From the NCBI RefSeq assembly GCF_900156285.1, contig NZ_FTNC01000006.1, forward strand, positions 62,001 to 126,000: 64,000 nt of DNA, in the 5' to 3' direction. Position 1 is the first letter of the stretch, and every line of letters begins with the position of its first letter. Source of the stretch: Halanaerobium kushneri (GTDB lineage: Bacteria; Bacillota; Halanaerobiia; Halanaerobiales; Halanaerobiaceae). The notes under the pieces are model-generated. The model was given only the letters and a program-made list of their open reading frames with translations, ran no database searches and was not told the origin of the DNA. Below, piece by piece: positions 53,827-62,459 of this stretch. Position numbers and translations under genes: made by a program.

Positions 53827-54372
53827 TTATTCTAAACCCAGCTGGCTGATAAACTTTGCAGCCTGCTGCTGGGGCATAGCCTCTAATATTAAAGCAGCCT
53901 GTTCCTCTTTCAATCTACTTAAAACTTCAACTGCCAGATTATTTTCCAGTTCCTGAATTACAGCTGCTGCTGATCCTGGTTCCATCCGGCGATAAATGTT
54001 AGCGATTTTTTCTAACCTTGCTTCCCGATTATTCTTTTCAGTCTTTAAAGACTTATAATCTGATTCTAAATTTGCAAATTGATTATTTTGCTCTGCTAAT
54101 TTTTTATTTAATTCTTCAATTTGAGTTTCTAATTCCGCAATTTTACTATCTTTTTCAGAAATTGTATTTTTAAGAGAATTATTTTCTTCTTTTAAAGAAT
54201 CAAGCTCTGACTGAGTAATTAAATAATCTTTAACAAACGGAGTATTATTAGCAAGATTACTCACAGTCGCCTTAATATCAATAATTCCCAGTGCATCAAA
54301 AGACCAGGATAACATAGCAAATAATATTAAAAATAATAAGAGAAAAAATAAAATCTTTTTTATCAAGTTCAT
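53827..54372 (-). CDS. MotE/YlxF-like flagellar protein with coiled coil
   Basis: 181 residues. An N-terminal membrane helix (about 4-22: IKKILFFLLLFLILFAML), a coiled coil (about 55-118: SELDSLKEENNSLKNTISEKDSKIAELE) and a C-terminal MgtE-intracellular-like helical domain (about 120-181: ANIYRRMEPGSAAAVIQELENN, LKEEQAALILEAMP). This is the usual protein between fliJ and fliK in Firmicutes (YlxF) and is related to MotE of alpha-proteobacteria. Possible stator or export-associated role. The ATGA overlap with fliJ implies coupling. Confidence 0.85.
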   Translation of the reverse strand: MNLIKKILFFLLLFLILFAMLSWSFDALGIIDIKATVSNLANNTPFVKDYLITQSELDSLKEENNSLKNTISEKDSKIAELETQIEELNKKLAEQNNQFANLESDYKSLKTEKNNREARLEKIANIYRRMEPGSAAAVIQELENNLAVEVLSRLKEEQAALILEAMPQQQAAKFISQLGLE

Positions 54373-54803
54373 CTCCCACCCATAGAATAAAGTCGTCCCA
54401 ACTCGTCAAGTTCTTTTTGCTCATCCTCCAGAAATTCTTTAACAAACTTTTCAATTTCCTGTTCCTTTAATTTTTCTAAAGTCTTTCGCTCTTTTTTCTT
54501 TTCCAGTAGAATATCAAGCTGCTCATCTACTTCTTTCTTTTTTTCCTTTTTTTCTTTACGGACTCTTTCTTGTTTAAGTTTTAAATTTTTCAAATAACGC
54601 CTGAGGCTGATATTTAGTGCAAGATCATTTTCTTGATCTCTTAAATGCTTAAAAATATTTTCTTTTTCCGATTCCAGTGTCTTAATCTTATTTTTAAGAG
54701 CATTTAACTCTTTTTTTAAGATTAAATATTTATCTTCTTCCTGTTCTTCCTGTCTGATCCTTAAATTTAAGATTTTTTCAAACTTAAATTTATATCCCTT
54801 CAT
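54369..54803 (-). CDS. fliJ: FliJ, export-apparatus stalk protein
   Basis: 144 residues from ATG 54803 (GAGGTGG upstream; the upstream TTG start is rejected). Almost entirely antiparallel coiled coil, very rich in Lys and Glu: FKFEKILNLRIRQEEQEEDKY, LKNKIKTLESEKENIF, KKEVDEQLDILLEKKKER. FliJ fits the centre of the FliI ATPase ring, like the gamma subunit of F-ATPase. Identity rests on length, coiled-coil character, and position after fliI. Confidence 0.9.
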   Translation of the reverse strand: MKGYKFKFEKILNLRIRQEEQEEDKYLILKKELNALKNKIKTLESEKENIFKHLRDQENDLALNISLRRYLKNLKLKQERVRKEKKEKKKEVDEQLDILLEKKKERKTLEKLKEQEIEKFVKEFLEDEQKELDELGRLYSMGGR

Positions 54804-54829
54804 TTTAAGCCACCTCAATAACTATATAT

Positions 54830-56137
54830 CTAATTATTAGCTATTTCAATTAACCGTTTTACAGTCTGCTCATAACTGGCTGATTCATTAACCCCCTGAG
54901 TCAAAAAATCATTAATTTCATCTATTTTATTTATTGCTTTATCCACCTCAGGATTGGAACCTTTTTCATAAGCTCCAATATTGATTAAATCTTCAGACTG
55001 ATTATAAGTTGCAATCATTTTCTGCAAGCTTGCTGCAGCCTGACTGTGTTCTTCGCTCACAATATCTTCCATAATTCTGCTCACACTGCTTAGAACATCA
55101 ACAGCAGGATAATGACTTGCTTCTGCAAGTTCTCGCGAAAGCGAAATATGACCATCTAAAATACCTCTCACTGTATCTGAAACAGGTTCATTAAAATCAT
55201 CACCCTCAACAAGCACAGTATAAAGAGCAGTTATTGATCCCCGATCATTGGTCCCAGTTCTCTCTAATAATTTGGGTAGCTCAGCAAAAACAGAGGGTGG
55301 GTAACCCCTTGTAGCTGGTGGTTCTCCTATTGCCAGCCCAACCTCTCTCAGAGCCATAGCAACCCGAGTTACAGAATCCATCATTAACAGCACATCTTCT
55401 CCCTGATCTCTAAAGTATTCTGCAATTGCAGTGGCAATATTTGCAGCTTTAACTCTCAGCAGAGCCGGTTGGTCGGAGGTAGCAACTACTACAATTGAGC
55501 GTTCTAAGCCTTCTTCCCCCAGATCTTTTTCGATGAAGTCTCTGACCTCACGTCCCCGCTCACCCACAAGACCAATAACATTAATATCAGCATTGGTATT
55601 CCGAGCAGCCATCCCAAGTAAAGTAGATTTTCCAACACCACTACCTGCGAAAATACCCATTCGCTGGCCTTTACCGCAGGTCAAAAAACCATCAATACAG
55701 CGAACCCCTAACGACAGTGGCTCTTTAATTCTTTCCCTGGTTAATGGATTGGGAGGTTTACGATTAACGGGAACTTCACTTAAACCACCAAGATCAGCGT
55801 CGGTAATTACATTTCCTGATCCATCAATTATTTTACCAAGCAGCTCTCGTCCCACCTTAACTTTCAATTTCGAATCAGTGGCCACAACTCTCGCTCCGGG
55901 CTTAATGCCTTCCATCTCACCAATCGGCATCATTAAAACTTTATTATCATCAAAACCAACAACCTCAGCTTTAATATCACCCTGTTCTCCTTTGATCAAA
56001 CAGAGCTCTCCCAGTGATGCCTGGGGTCCAATAGATTCGATAACCAGACCAATCACCCGATTGATATGACCAAAATTACGAGTCATATTAATATCCTTAA
56101 GTTTATTCTCTAATTTTGACATATCTAAATCAATCAT
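54830..56137 (-). CDS. fliI: FliI, flagellum-specific ATPase
   Basis: 435 residues. RecA-type core: Walker A GIFAGSGVGKSTLLG (about 165-179), VNVIGLVGERGREVRDF (catalytic Glu loop), Walker B VLLMMDSVTRVAMALREVGLA, GYPPSVFAELPKLLERTG, and TVLVEGDDFNEPVSDTVRGILDGHI. It energises unfolding and delivery of export substrates. A large open frame on the opposite strand is a codon shadow. The start overlaps the fliH end by 8 bases. Confidence 0.98.
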   Translation of the reverse strand: MIDLDMSKLENKLKDINMTRNFGHINRVIGLVIESIGPQASLGELCLIKGEQGDIKAEVVGFDDNKVLMMPIGEMEGIKPGARVVATDSKLKVKVGRELLGKIIDGSGNVITDADLGGLSEVPVNRKPPNPLTRERIKEPLSLGVRCIDGFLTCGKGQRMGIFAGSGVGKSTLLGMAARNTNADINVIGLVGERGREVRDFIEKDLGEEGLERSIVVVATSDQPALLRVKAANIATAIAEYFRDQGEDVLLMMDSVTRVAMALREVGLAIGEPPATRGYPPSVFAELPKLLERTGTNDRGSITALYTVLVEGDDFNEPVSDTVRGILDGHISLSRELAEASHYPAVDVLSSVSRIMEDIVSEEHSQAAASLQKMIATYNQSEDLINIGAYEKGSNPEVDKAINKIDEINDFLTQGVNESASYEQTVKRLIEIANN

Positions 56138-56888
56138 GCTGTTCTACCTCTTTTAACAACTCAGTTTTTATTAAATCAAGTTTATGATCAAGACTTCCTT
56201 CTTTGCCACCAAGATTAGTTTCAACTACACAATCACCTTTTCGCAATTCTGGATCTGAAATAAATTCAATATTTTTTTGATTTATATGCTGATAAAAACG
56301 ATTCTCCTCAATATATGGCAGCAGCTGCGGATTAACCCTGACTACAATATCTCGATGATTATCGTCTACTTTTCTCAGCATATCAGAAATAATATTATTT
56401 ATCATATCATGCTCTGTTTCTAATTTAACGTCAATAACAATACTGGCAATTTTAACCGCCAGTTCAATCACATCTTTGCGAATACTACTTTTTTCCTTTT
56501 CAAACTCTCTCTCAAAACTGGAAATTAAATCAACTAATTGTTTTTCCTTTTTTTCAATTTGAGATTCTGCTTCTGCCAGACCTTCTTTTCGGGCTTCATC
56601 TTTAGTTTCCTGATATATTTTATCTTTCTCAGACAGTATTTTCTCTTTTTTAGATTTTGCCTGTTCAATAATTGTTTCCGCTTCTTTTTCTGCTTCTTTA
56701 ATAATTTTATCTGCTTTTTTTTCAGCCTGGCTCAAAATTTTATTTTTATTACTATTAATTTTATTTGCTTTATTTTCCTCTTTCGAAAAAGATTCATCTC
56801 TGTCATCATTATTTAAAGAAATGGTTTTAGGTTTTTGACTTATCTTATATTTACCTGTAACCTGAGATGCCTTAATAACTTTAGACAA
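56130..56888 (-). CDS. fliH: FliH, export ATPase regulator
   Basis: 252 residues. N-terminal Lys/Asn/Ser-rich region (1-50), long alternating Glu/Lys coiled coil (about 50-130: KKADKIIKEAEKEAETIIEQ), then the conserved C-terminal FliH domain (about 135-245: VIELAVKIASIVIDVKLE, RDIVVRVNPQLLPYIEEN, FISDPELRKGDCVVETNLG). It binds and inhibits FliI and links it to the C-ring. Overlaps fliG by 8 bases upstream and fliI by 8 bases downstream. Confidence 0.93.
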   Translation of the reverse strand: MSKVIKASQVTGKYKISQKPKTISLNNDDRDESFSKEENKANKINSNKNKILSQAEKKADKIIKEAEKEAETIIEQAKSKKEKILSEKDKIYQETKDEARKEGLAEAESQIEKKEKQLVDLISSFEREFEKEKSSIRKDVIELAVKIASIVIDVKLETEHDMINNIISDMLRKVDDNHRDIVVRVNPQLLPYIEENRFYQHINQKNIEFISDPELRKGDCVVETNLGGKEGSLDHKLDLIKTELLKEVEQHD

Positions 56889-57885
56889 TTACTTCACTCT
56901 CCCCACCTCTGGCTATAACAATTTCTCCACTTTCTTCTAATTCTCTAATCACATTAACAATTCTCTGCTGAGCATCTTCGACCTCTCTAATTCTTACAGG
57001 TCCCATAAATTCCATATCTTCTTCCAACATCTCTGCTGCTCGCTGAGACATATTTCCAGTTATAATATTTTCAACCTCATCACTGGCTGTTTTCAAAGCT
57101 AATGCAAGGTCGTGAGTTTCAACCTGTCTTAATACAAGCTGTACTGCTCTATCTGATAGAAGAACAATATCCTCAAAAACAAACATTCTCTTTTTAATCT
57201 CTTCCACCAGTTCCGGGTCATCCTCTTCCAATTTGTCTAAAATATTCTTTTCAGTACCCCGGTCAACCTGATTTAAAACATCAACAATTGACTGGACTCC
57301 TCCTGCACTAGCATATTCATTAGCAGCAACTGATGAAAGTTTCTTTTCTAAGACGGACTCAACTTCCTTGATTATTTCCGGAGAAGTTCTATCCATAACA
57401 GCTATTCTTTTTGCTACTTCACTCTGAATTTCTGGTGAAAGTGAGGATAGGACTTGAGAAGCCTGAGTTGGATTAATATAGGCAAGAATCAGAGCAATTG
57501 TCTGTGGATGTTCTCCCTGAATAAAATTCAACAATTGAGTGGGGTCTGATTTGCGAATTGAATCAAAGGGCCGTACCTGAAGAGTAGCAGTTAAACGATT
57601 GATAATACTTCGGGTTTTATCCTTACCAAATGACTTTTCCAGTATTTTCTTGGCATAATTAATCCCACCAGAATTAATATAATCATTTGCTTTCTGCAGT
57701 TGCAAAAATTCTTCCTGAATCTTCTTTTTGGTCTCAGGATCAATTTTATTTTGATTGGCAATTTCTAACGTTAATTTCTCAACCTCTTCGTCATCTAAAT
57801 GCTTAAAAATATCAGAAGATACGTCCGGTCCCAGTGAAATCAACAAAATAGCCGCCTTTTCTTTTCCTGTTAACTCTTCTCTCAT
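56881..57885 (-). CDS. fliG: FliG, flagellar motor switch protein
   Basis: 334 residues. N-terminal domain (LTGKEKAAILLISLGPDVSSDIFKHL), middle domain with the EHPQTIALILAYINPTQASQVLSSL FliM-contact motif read as two segments, and the C-terminal torque domain (about 220-334: MFVFEDIVLLSDRAVQLVLRQVETHDLALAL) with its charged ridge. It transmits stator force to the rotor. Complete length. Confidence 0.98.
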   Translation of the reverse strand: MREELTGKEKAAILLISLGPDVSSDIFKHLDDEEVEKLTLEIANQNKIDPETKKKIQEEFLQLQKANDYINSGGINYAKKILEKSFGKDKTRSIINRLTATLQVRPFDSIRKSDPTQLLNFIQGEHPQTIALILAYINPTQASQVLSSLSPEIQSEVAKRIAVMDRTSPEIIKEVESVLEKKLSSVAANEYASAGGVQSIVDVLNQVDRGTEKNILDKLEEDDPELVEEIKKRMFVFEDIVLLSDRAVQLVLRQVETHDLALALKTASDEVENIITGNMSQRAAEMLEEDMEFMGPVRIREVEDAQQRIVNVIRELEESGEIVIARGGESEVIV

Positions 57886-57905
57886 AACAAAAACCCCTTT
57901 GACAT

Positions 57906-59444
57906 TTATTCATCAACTAACCAGCTGCGTATCAACTTAGCTGCATTTTCTGGATCAGAATGAATCATATTTTCAAGTTCATTTTTAACTCTGGCTCTTT
58001 TTTTCTGGTCTGCATCTGGTTCAAATAAATCAATTTCTTCTTCATCTTCTTCAACTGAAACATCAACTTTACTTCCTCTGTTTGCCGCGGGTTTTTTGCG
58101 ATATAAATAAATAATTAAAGCAGATGTTAGTAATAAAACTAATAATATAAGGCCACCATAAATATACATCTGTCTTCTTTCCGCTGCTGCACGAGCCTGA
58201 ATAGCATCCTGAGCTGCCTGTTCAAGTGAATCGTCAAAAGCCATCGAGCTGATATTTAAAACATCACCTCGCTGCTCATTATAGCCAATTGCTGCACTAA
58301 CCGCATCCCTAATTTGTTGCATAGTTTCTTCATCTGTACTCTGATCTACAACTACAGAAACAGATAAACGCTGAACCTCACCTGGCGCATAAACATGATG
58401 TTCAATTCTTTCATTTATTTCATAATTAGTAATATTATTTTTTTTCTCATAACTGCTATTTTCTCCGGTGCCATTCCCTTGATATTGAGGAATATTTGTA
58501 TCTGTGCCCGGAGCACCACCTGAAGCTCCATTTTGCTGAGTTTCAGTATTTATTTCTTCACTGCGAACAATTCCACTTTCATCAATTACAGGTGAATATA
58601 TTTTGCTTTCTGACTCCCTCTGATCAAAATTTAAGTTTGCGTTAACCTGAACTGCAAAGTTATTTGGTCCTAAAACCTTAGTTAACAGGGTATTTAAATC
58701 ATTTTTTAAAGCAGATTCGAATTCCTGCTGCATTGCAAAATTCTGGGGATCAGACCACTGATCATTATTAGGATTAGAAGGATGAGACAGCAGGTTTCCG
58801 TTTGTGTCAACAACTGTCACCTCTGTTAAAGGTAAATCCTGAACTCCACTTGCAACTAGATTCTGAACAGCATTAACTCTTTCTGCACTCATATTATATC
58901 CAGGAGCCAGTTTAACCATAACTGAAGCCGTAGCCGACTTCTCCTCATCTAAAAATAGACTTTCCTCTGGTGGTGTGATCTGAACACGAGCAAATTCTAT
59001 CCCTGAAATTGACTGAATAGAACGGCTCAATTCTCCACCCAGTGCGCGATAGTAATTAACTCTTCTTTCAAATTCTGTTGTACCAAATTCACTATTATCA
59101 AAAATTTCAAAACCGACAACTCCCTGATCCGGGAGACCTGCCGAAGCCATATCAAGTCTTAATCTATAGATCTCGCTTTCTGGAACTAAAACTGTATTAC
59201 CATTACCCCCAAGCTGATAATCTACATTATTTTCATCCAGTCTTTCTACAATAGCTGCAGTATCATCTGTAGACAGGTTGGTAAAAAGAGGTTGATAGTT
59301 TGTAGAAGTTCCTCTAAATATAAGATAGCCAAAAGCTCCAGCCATTAATATTGTGAGAACAATAATTAAGATTTGAATGTTTCTATTCAATTTTTGCCAC
59401 GTGTTTTGAATCTCTTCTTTATATTTTGCGAAAAATTCGGCCAT
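57906..59444 (-). CDS. fliF: FliF, MS-ring protein
   Basis: 512 residues from ATG 59444 (AGAGG upstream; the GTG one codon earlier is less likely). First membrane helix about 25-46 (ILIIVLTILMAGAFGYLIF). YscJ-type ring domains include VDYQLGGNGNTVLVPESEIYRLR and DNSEFGTTEFERRVNYYRALGGEL. Second membrane helix is near 430-452 (GLILLVLLLTSALIIYLY). The C-terminal tail that binds FliG is acidic. A Ser/Gly/Asn-rich loop lies near 300-340. First structure assembled in the flagellum. Confidence 0.97.
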   Translation of the reverse strand: MAEFFAKYKEEIQNTWQKLNRNIQILIIVLTILMAGAFGYLIFRGTSTNYQPLFTNLSTDDTAAIVERLDENNVDYQLGGNGNTVLVPESEIYRLRLDMASAGLPDQGVVGFEIFDNSEFGTTEFERRVNYYRALGGELSRSIQSISGIEFARVQITPPEESLFLDEEKSATASVMVKLAPGYNMSAERVNAVQNLVASGVQDLPLTEVTVVDTNGNLLSHPSNPNNDQWSDPQNFAMQQEFESALKNDLNTLLTKVLGPNNFAVQVNANLNFDQRESESKIYSPVIDESGIVRSEEINTETQQNGASGGAPGTDTNIPQYQGNGTGENSSYEKKNNITNYEINERIEHHVYAPGEVQRLSVSVVVDQSTDEETMQQIRDAVSAAIGYNEQRGDVLNISSMAFDDSLEQAAQDAIQARAAAERRQMYIYGGLILLVLLLTSALIIYLYRKKPAANRGSKVDVSVEEDEEEIDLFEPDADQKKRARVKNELENMIHSDPENAAKLIRSWLVDE

Positions 59445-59488
59445 CACTATACCTCTTCCATAAATACTCTTTGTTTTACCATCTTATA

Positions 59489-59785
59489 CTATACCTGCAG
59501 ACGCATAATTTCATTATATGCATCAATCACTTTGGTCTGAACTGCAGTTGTCAGATTAACTGCTACCTTAGCTTTCTCGGCAGCAATCATCACATCATGT
59601 ATATTGTCTGTTTCTCCAGCAGCAAAACTGGCTGTCATAGCCTGCGAATCTTTTTGCAGCTGATTAACTTCGTTCATTTTTTCTCTAAACAAATCCGAAA
59701 AAGCTTCGGTTTTTTTGTTTTTATTCTCATTTTCAAGAGAAAAGTTTTCAAATCCACTCTGAAATTTAACTGGATTAATCTCCAT
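59489..59785 (-). CDS. fliE: FliE, MS-ring/rod junction protein
   Basis: 98 residues. Typical FliE C-terminal half: FSDLFREKMNEVNQLQKDSQ, AAGETDNIHDVMIAAEKAKVAVNLTTAVQTKVIDAYNEI (split here by family turns), ending MRLQV. It links the MS ring to the rod. No signal peptide; export substrate. GGAGGG ribosome site 16 bases after the flgC stop. Confidence 0.95.
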   Translation of the reverse strand: MEINPVKFQSGFENFSLENENKNKKTEAFSDLFREKMNEVNQLQKDSQAMTASFAAGETDNIHDVMIAAEKAKVAVNLTTAVQTKVIDAYNEIMRLQV

Positions 59786-59801
59786 TTTCTTCCCTCCTTA
59801 A

Positions 59802-60227
59802 TTAAGTACTAATATTTAAAGCACTATTTGCCATACTCTTATAATTAGAAATTGCCTGAATGTTTGCCTCATAGGCTCTTGTTGCATCTATCATATTAAC
59901 CATTTCGGTCATAATACTAATATTAGGAAGCTCTACATAACCGTCCTCATTTGCATCAGGGTGCTCAGGACGATACTCAAGGCGAAATGGAGATTGATCT
60001 TCTGCAATTTCTGCAACTTCTACTCCAGCCGATTTAAGATTATCAGAATCAATTCCAACTTCCATCTGATTTTCTATTTTTTGTCTAAAAATCGGAACTT
60101 TTCGTCTGTAGGTATTGCCATCTTCATCCCTGGTTGTTTCCGCATTAGAAATATTTGATGATATGGTATCCATTCTTAATCTCTGAGCAGTTAAACCGGA
60201 AGCACTAATATCTATTCCTTTAAACAT
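59802..60227 (-). CDS. flgC: Flagellar rod protein FlgC
   Basis: 141 residues. N-terminal FKGIDISASGLTAQRLRMDTI with SNISNAETTRDEDGNTYRRKVP, and C-terminal VELPNISIMTEMVNMIDATRAYEANIQAI, the rod-family heptad ends. PDANEDGYVELPN is characteristic of FlgC. Proximal rod component. GGGAGGT upstream. Two bases separate it from flgB. Confidence 0.97.
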   Translation of the reverse strand: MFKGIDISASGLTAQRLRMDTISSNISNAETTRDEDGNTYRRKVPIFRQKIENQMEVGIDSDNLKSAGVEVAEIAEDQSPFRLEYRPEHPDANEDGYVELPNISIMTEMVNMIDATRAYEANIQAISNYKSMANSALNIST

Positions 60228-60229
60228 TA

Positions 60230-60616
60230 TTATTTACCTCCCTGCTGGATAACCTGGTTTAAGGTGGAAAAATGTCCGGCAGCTCTATTTGACATTACAT
60301 TATAATAAATACTATTTTTTGCCAGTTCTGCCATCTCAACCTCAACATCCACACTATTTTCGTCATTTCTACTATTCCTATTATTCTGACCGCTGCGAAC
60401 AGAAGTATATTGTTTACTAAAAGCTATATGGTTACTCTGAGTAGTTTTCAGACTAATAGAATTAGAAGAATTTATTTCCTTTTTCAAGGCAGTTTTAAAA
60501 TCAATATCCTGTCTTTTGTAGCCCGGGGTGCTCACATTTGCCAGATTATTAGCAATTAATTCACCTCTCCGAGCAGAACCATTAAGTGCTCTGGTTATAA
60601 TTTCTAAATTGTCCAT
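60230..60616 (-). CDS. flgB: Flagellar rod protein FlgB
   Basis: 128 residues. First gene of the flagellar cluster. MDNLEIITRALNGSARRGELIANNLANVSTPGYKRQDID shows the rod-protein N-terminus; the C-terminus has VEVEMAELAKNSIYYNVMSNRAAGHFSTLNQVI. An AAAGGGG ribosome site lies 11 bases ahead. The c-di-GMP-I riboswitch and terminator directly upstream govern its transcription. Confidence 0.97.
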   Translation of the reverse strand: MDNLEIITRALNGSARRGELIANNLANVSTPGYKRQDIDFKTALKKEINSSNSISLKTTQSNHIAFSKQYTSVRSGQNNRNSRNDENSVDVEVEMAELAKNSIYYNVMSNRAAGHFSTLNQVIQQGGK

Positions 60617-60637
60617 ATATTTAAACCCCTTTCAAGC

Positions 60638-60667
60638 AAAAAAATCTACAGTCACAGCTATAGATTT
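60638..60667 (-). terminator. Riboswitch expression platform: intrinsic terminator ahead of flgB
   Basis: Minus strand AAATCTATAG/CTGTAGATTT ten-pair stem (one G-U), 6-base loop, then a run of T. It lies between the c-di-GMP aptamer and the flgB ribosome site, so termination would silence the flagellar cluster. Confidence 0.88.
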
Positions 60668-60675
60668 TTGAATGT

Positions 60676-60757
60676 GCAGTCTGGCAATCATAATACAAAA
60701 TATCTTAGACCCATAACTTTGCGTCATTAGCTTTCGCTAATTTTGCTAATATTTTAA
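60676..60757 (-). promoter_or_regulatory. Cyclic-di-GMP-I (GEMM-I) riboswitch aptamer
   Basis: RNA sense is the minus strand. It has the conserved GEMM-I order: GCAAA, hairpin AUUAGC-GAAA-GCUAAU with the GAAA tetraloop, the invariant GACGCAAAG, then AUGGGUCUAAG and AUGAUUGCCAGACUGC forming the second helix and closing stem. The tetraloop and its receptor-side helix are both present. The layout matches the C. difficile Cd1 element upstream of flgB. Ligand-dependent termination is inferred from the adjacent terminator. The AT-rich 60758-60849 stretch has no promoter I can call with confidence. Confidence 0.92.
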
Positions 60758-60849
60758 ATACATATATTAATTTTTTAAAAAAATAATTTATATTTAAATA
60801 TATTAAAAATAAATATAATCAAAGATTTATTAAATATTATAATTCAATA

Positions 60850-61203
60850 TTACAGCAGCTTTTTAAGCGATTCCATTACCCTATCTTTTTTAAATGGTTT
60901 GACAATAAAATCTTTTGCTCCCATTTCAATCGCCTGAATAACAATTTTTTGCTGACCCATAGCACTACAAACAACAATCTGAGCACTGGGATCTATATCC
61001 TGAATTGCTTTAATAGCTTCCAGTCCATCCATAACTGGCATTGTAATATCCATAGTAACTATATCGGGATTTAATTCCTGGTATAATTCAACTGCTTCTT
61101 TTCCATTTTCGGCTTCACCGGCTATTTCAAATTCATCTTTTAATATATTTTTTAAATTTAATCTCATAAATGCTGCATCATCAACAATTAACACCCTAGG
61201 CAT
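60850..61203 (-). CDS. cheY: Chemotaxis response regulator CheY
   Basis: 117 residues, a stand-alone receiver. Acidic pocket Asp8/Asp9 (LIVDDAAFMR), phosphoacceptor Asp52 (IVTMDITMPVMDG), Ser80 in the Thr/Ser position (VVCSAMGQ) and Lys102 in FIVKPF. Phosphorylated CheY binds FliM and FliY. It has its own promoter 139 bases after cheD, and is separated from the flagellar cluster by the riboswitch. AGAGGAGGT ribosome site. Confidence 0.97.
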   Translation of the reverse strand: MPRVLIVDDAAFMRLNLKNILKDEFEIAGEAENGKEAVELYQELNPDIVTMDITMPVMDGLEAIKAIQDIDPSAQIVVCSAMGQQKIVIQAIEMGAKDFIVKPFKKDRVMESLKKLL

Positions 61204-61233
61204 TTAAAAATTACCTCCTCTAGATTATATCTA

Positions 61234-61255
61234 CTGTTATATTATATAATAACAG
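61234..61255 (-). promoter_or_regulatory. Palindrome overlapping the cheY -10 box
   Basis: Seven-base arms CTGTTAT/ATAACAG around an AT core, covering the -10 of the cheY promoter. A regulator site is possible; AT-richness makes chance likely too. Confidence 0.35.
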
Positions 61256-61274
61256 AAATGATTCTTGTTTACAA
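61246..61274 (-). promoter_or_regulatory. Candidate cheY promoter
   Basis: Minus strand -35 TTGTAA (61269-61274), 17-base spacer, -10 TATTAT (61246-61251), sigma-A type. No SigD-type sequence is visible. Confidence 0.6.
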
Positions 61275-61342
61275 TAGTAAAAAAATAATTTATCTAAAAA
61301 TACTAATAATGTCTTTTTTCCATCTATTACTATATAATAAAT

Positions 61343-61807
61343 TTATATGGTAATCAAGTCTCTGCTGAATGATTTAACTTCAACTCGACCATCATCAGGA
61401 TAAAAATACATTGAACGTCCATAATCTTTGCCAACATCACTACCTATAACTTTTATTCCCTCATTTTTTAAAACTTCTTTAACTGCTTCAATATTTCTTT
61501 CACCAATCTTCATTACTGAGTCTCCACTTTCCGACTTAAACATTCCTGCCCCACCTACAATCTTAGCTGAAAGCCGCCTTTTTTTGGCACCTGCAGCCTC
61601 CATTTCCTCAATCAAAAAAGGAATCCCTGTATCTGCATATTTTACAGTTTTTTTGCCCCCTGGATTTTCAGGCAGCATAATATGGACAAGTCCCCCTACC
61701 TTAGAAAATTTATCATAAAGCGCAATTCCAATACAGGAGCCAAGTCCCAGAGTTGCTAAAACTGTATTTTCATCACCTATGGCATGATCTGCCATTTTAA
61801 CAACCAT
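61343..61807 (-). CDS. cheD: CheD, chemoreceptor glutamine deamidase
   Basis: 154 residues from ATG 61807. A TTG at 61837 (after AGGTGG, overlapping the cheC end) is an alternative; longer frames only read into cheC. Catalytic cysteine in LATLGLGSCIGIALYD, His in GGLVHIMLP, and the AKIVGGAGMF and INIEAVKEVL-like (ERNIEAVKEVLKNEG) segments. C-terminus GRSMYFYPDDGRVEVK. It deamidates glutamines in MCPs and, in Bacillus, is sequestered by CheC, its gene neighbour here. Confidence 0.95.
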   Translation of the reverse strand: MVVKMADHAIGDENTVLATLGLGSCIGIALYDKFSKVGGLVHIMLPENPGGKKTVKYADTGIPFLIEEMEAAGAKKRRLSAKIVGGAGMFKSESGDSVMKIGERNIEAVKEVLKNEGIKVIGSDVGKDYGRSMYFYPDDGRVEVKSFSRDLITI

Positions 61808-61829
61808 TTTTTCTGCTACCAGATCCGAA

Positions 61830-62432
61830 CTAGGCAAAACTACCACCTGCCAGTCGCTGAAAAAGAAAATCCAGGGAATCTTTTTCCGGAATGAAAAAAT
61901 AAAAGAGTTCCAATTTCTCTTTACCAGCAACAAATTCTGTTTCCAGAAGCAAAATAAAATCTTCAGTCTGACTGTAATCAATAACAGAAGAACTTAAAAC
62001 AGCTCCAGCCATGTCGTAAGCCATCGCTGGTACACTTTGATCAAGGTCTAAATCAGTAAAATCATTGATTGCTTTTAAATAAGCTCCACTTAGTATATTT
62101 CCCAATTCATTAAGAGCAGAATTCTGCATTTCTTTTCCGGGAAGATCATCCGTAGAAAAAATTAATTTTAACATTTTTTCAACATTTTCCATATCAACTA
62201 CAAGTAAAATTTTACCCGATATTTCTCCAGAAAAATTAATCATAATACAGGCAATATATTCTTCTTCATCACCGGTAATTGCAGGTAAATCCTGGATATC
62301 AATTAACTCCACTTTAGGAACAGTCATATTTATTTCATGACCAATCATCCCTGAAAAAGCAGTGGCTGCGTTTCCCGCCCCGATATTTGCTACTTCTTTA
62401 AGTATATCTTTTTTGGTCCTATCTAATTCCAT
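61830..62432 (-). CDS. cheC: CheC, CheY-P phosphatase
   Basis: 200 residues. Both phosphatase motifs with the Glu/Asn pair are intact: ILKEVANIGAGNAATAFSGMIG (about 10-31) and SALNELGNILSGAYLKAIND (about 105-124). The VPAMAYDMAGAVL and LLLETEF strands match the CheC/FliY fold. CheC removes phosphate from CheY and is enhanced by CheD. With FliY in the flagellar cluster the cell encodes two CheY-P phosphatases; no CheZ or CheX is visible. Confidence 0.96.
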   Translation of the reverse strand: MELDRTKKDILKEVANIGAGNAATAFSGMIGHEINMTVPKVELIDIQDLPAITGDEEEYIACIMINFSGEISGKILLVVDMENVEKMLKLIFSTDDLPGKEMQNSALNELGNILSGAYLKAINDFTDLDLDQSVPAMAYDMAGAVLSSSVIDYSQTEDFILLLETEFVAGKEKLELFYFFIPEKDSLDFLFQRLAGGSFA

Positions 62433-62459
62433 AAACTCCTCCTCCTGGCATTATTTATT

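Noticed and set aside
55431-56069. 212-codon plus-strand open frame
   Set aside because: Exact antisense shadow of fliI; the fliI product has every ATPase motif, whereas this frame shows none.
59426-59812. 128-codon plus-strand open frame across fliE
   Set aside because: Cys/Phe/His-rich translation typical of an antisense frame; fliE on the other strand is unmistakable.
60758-60849. SigD-type promoter before flgB
   Set aside because: The stretch is almost pure A/T with no GCCGATAT-type -10; no promoter can be called reliably.
61343-61981. Long 212-residue CheD
   Set aside because: The N-terminal 58 residues are the out-of-frame overlap with cheC and do not resemble CheD; the start near 61807 or 61837 is used instead.
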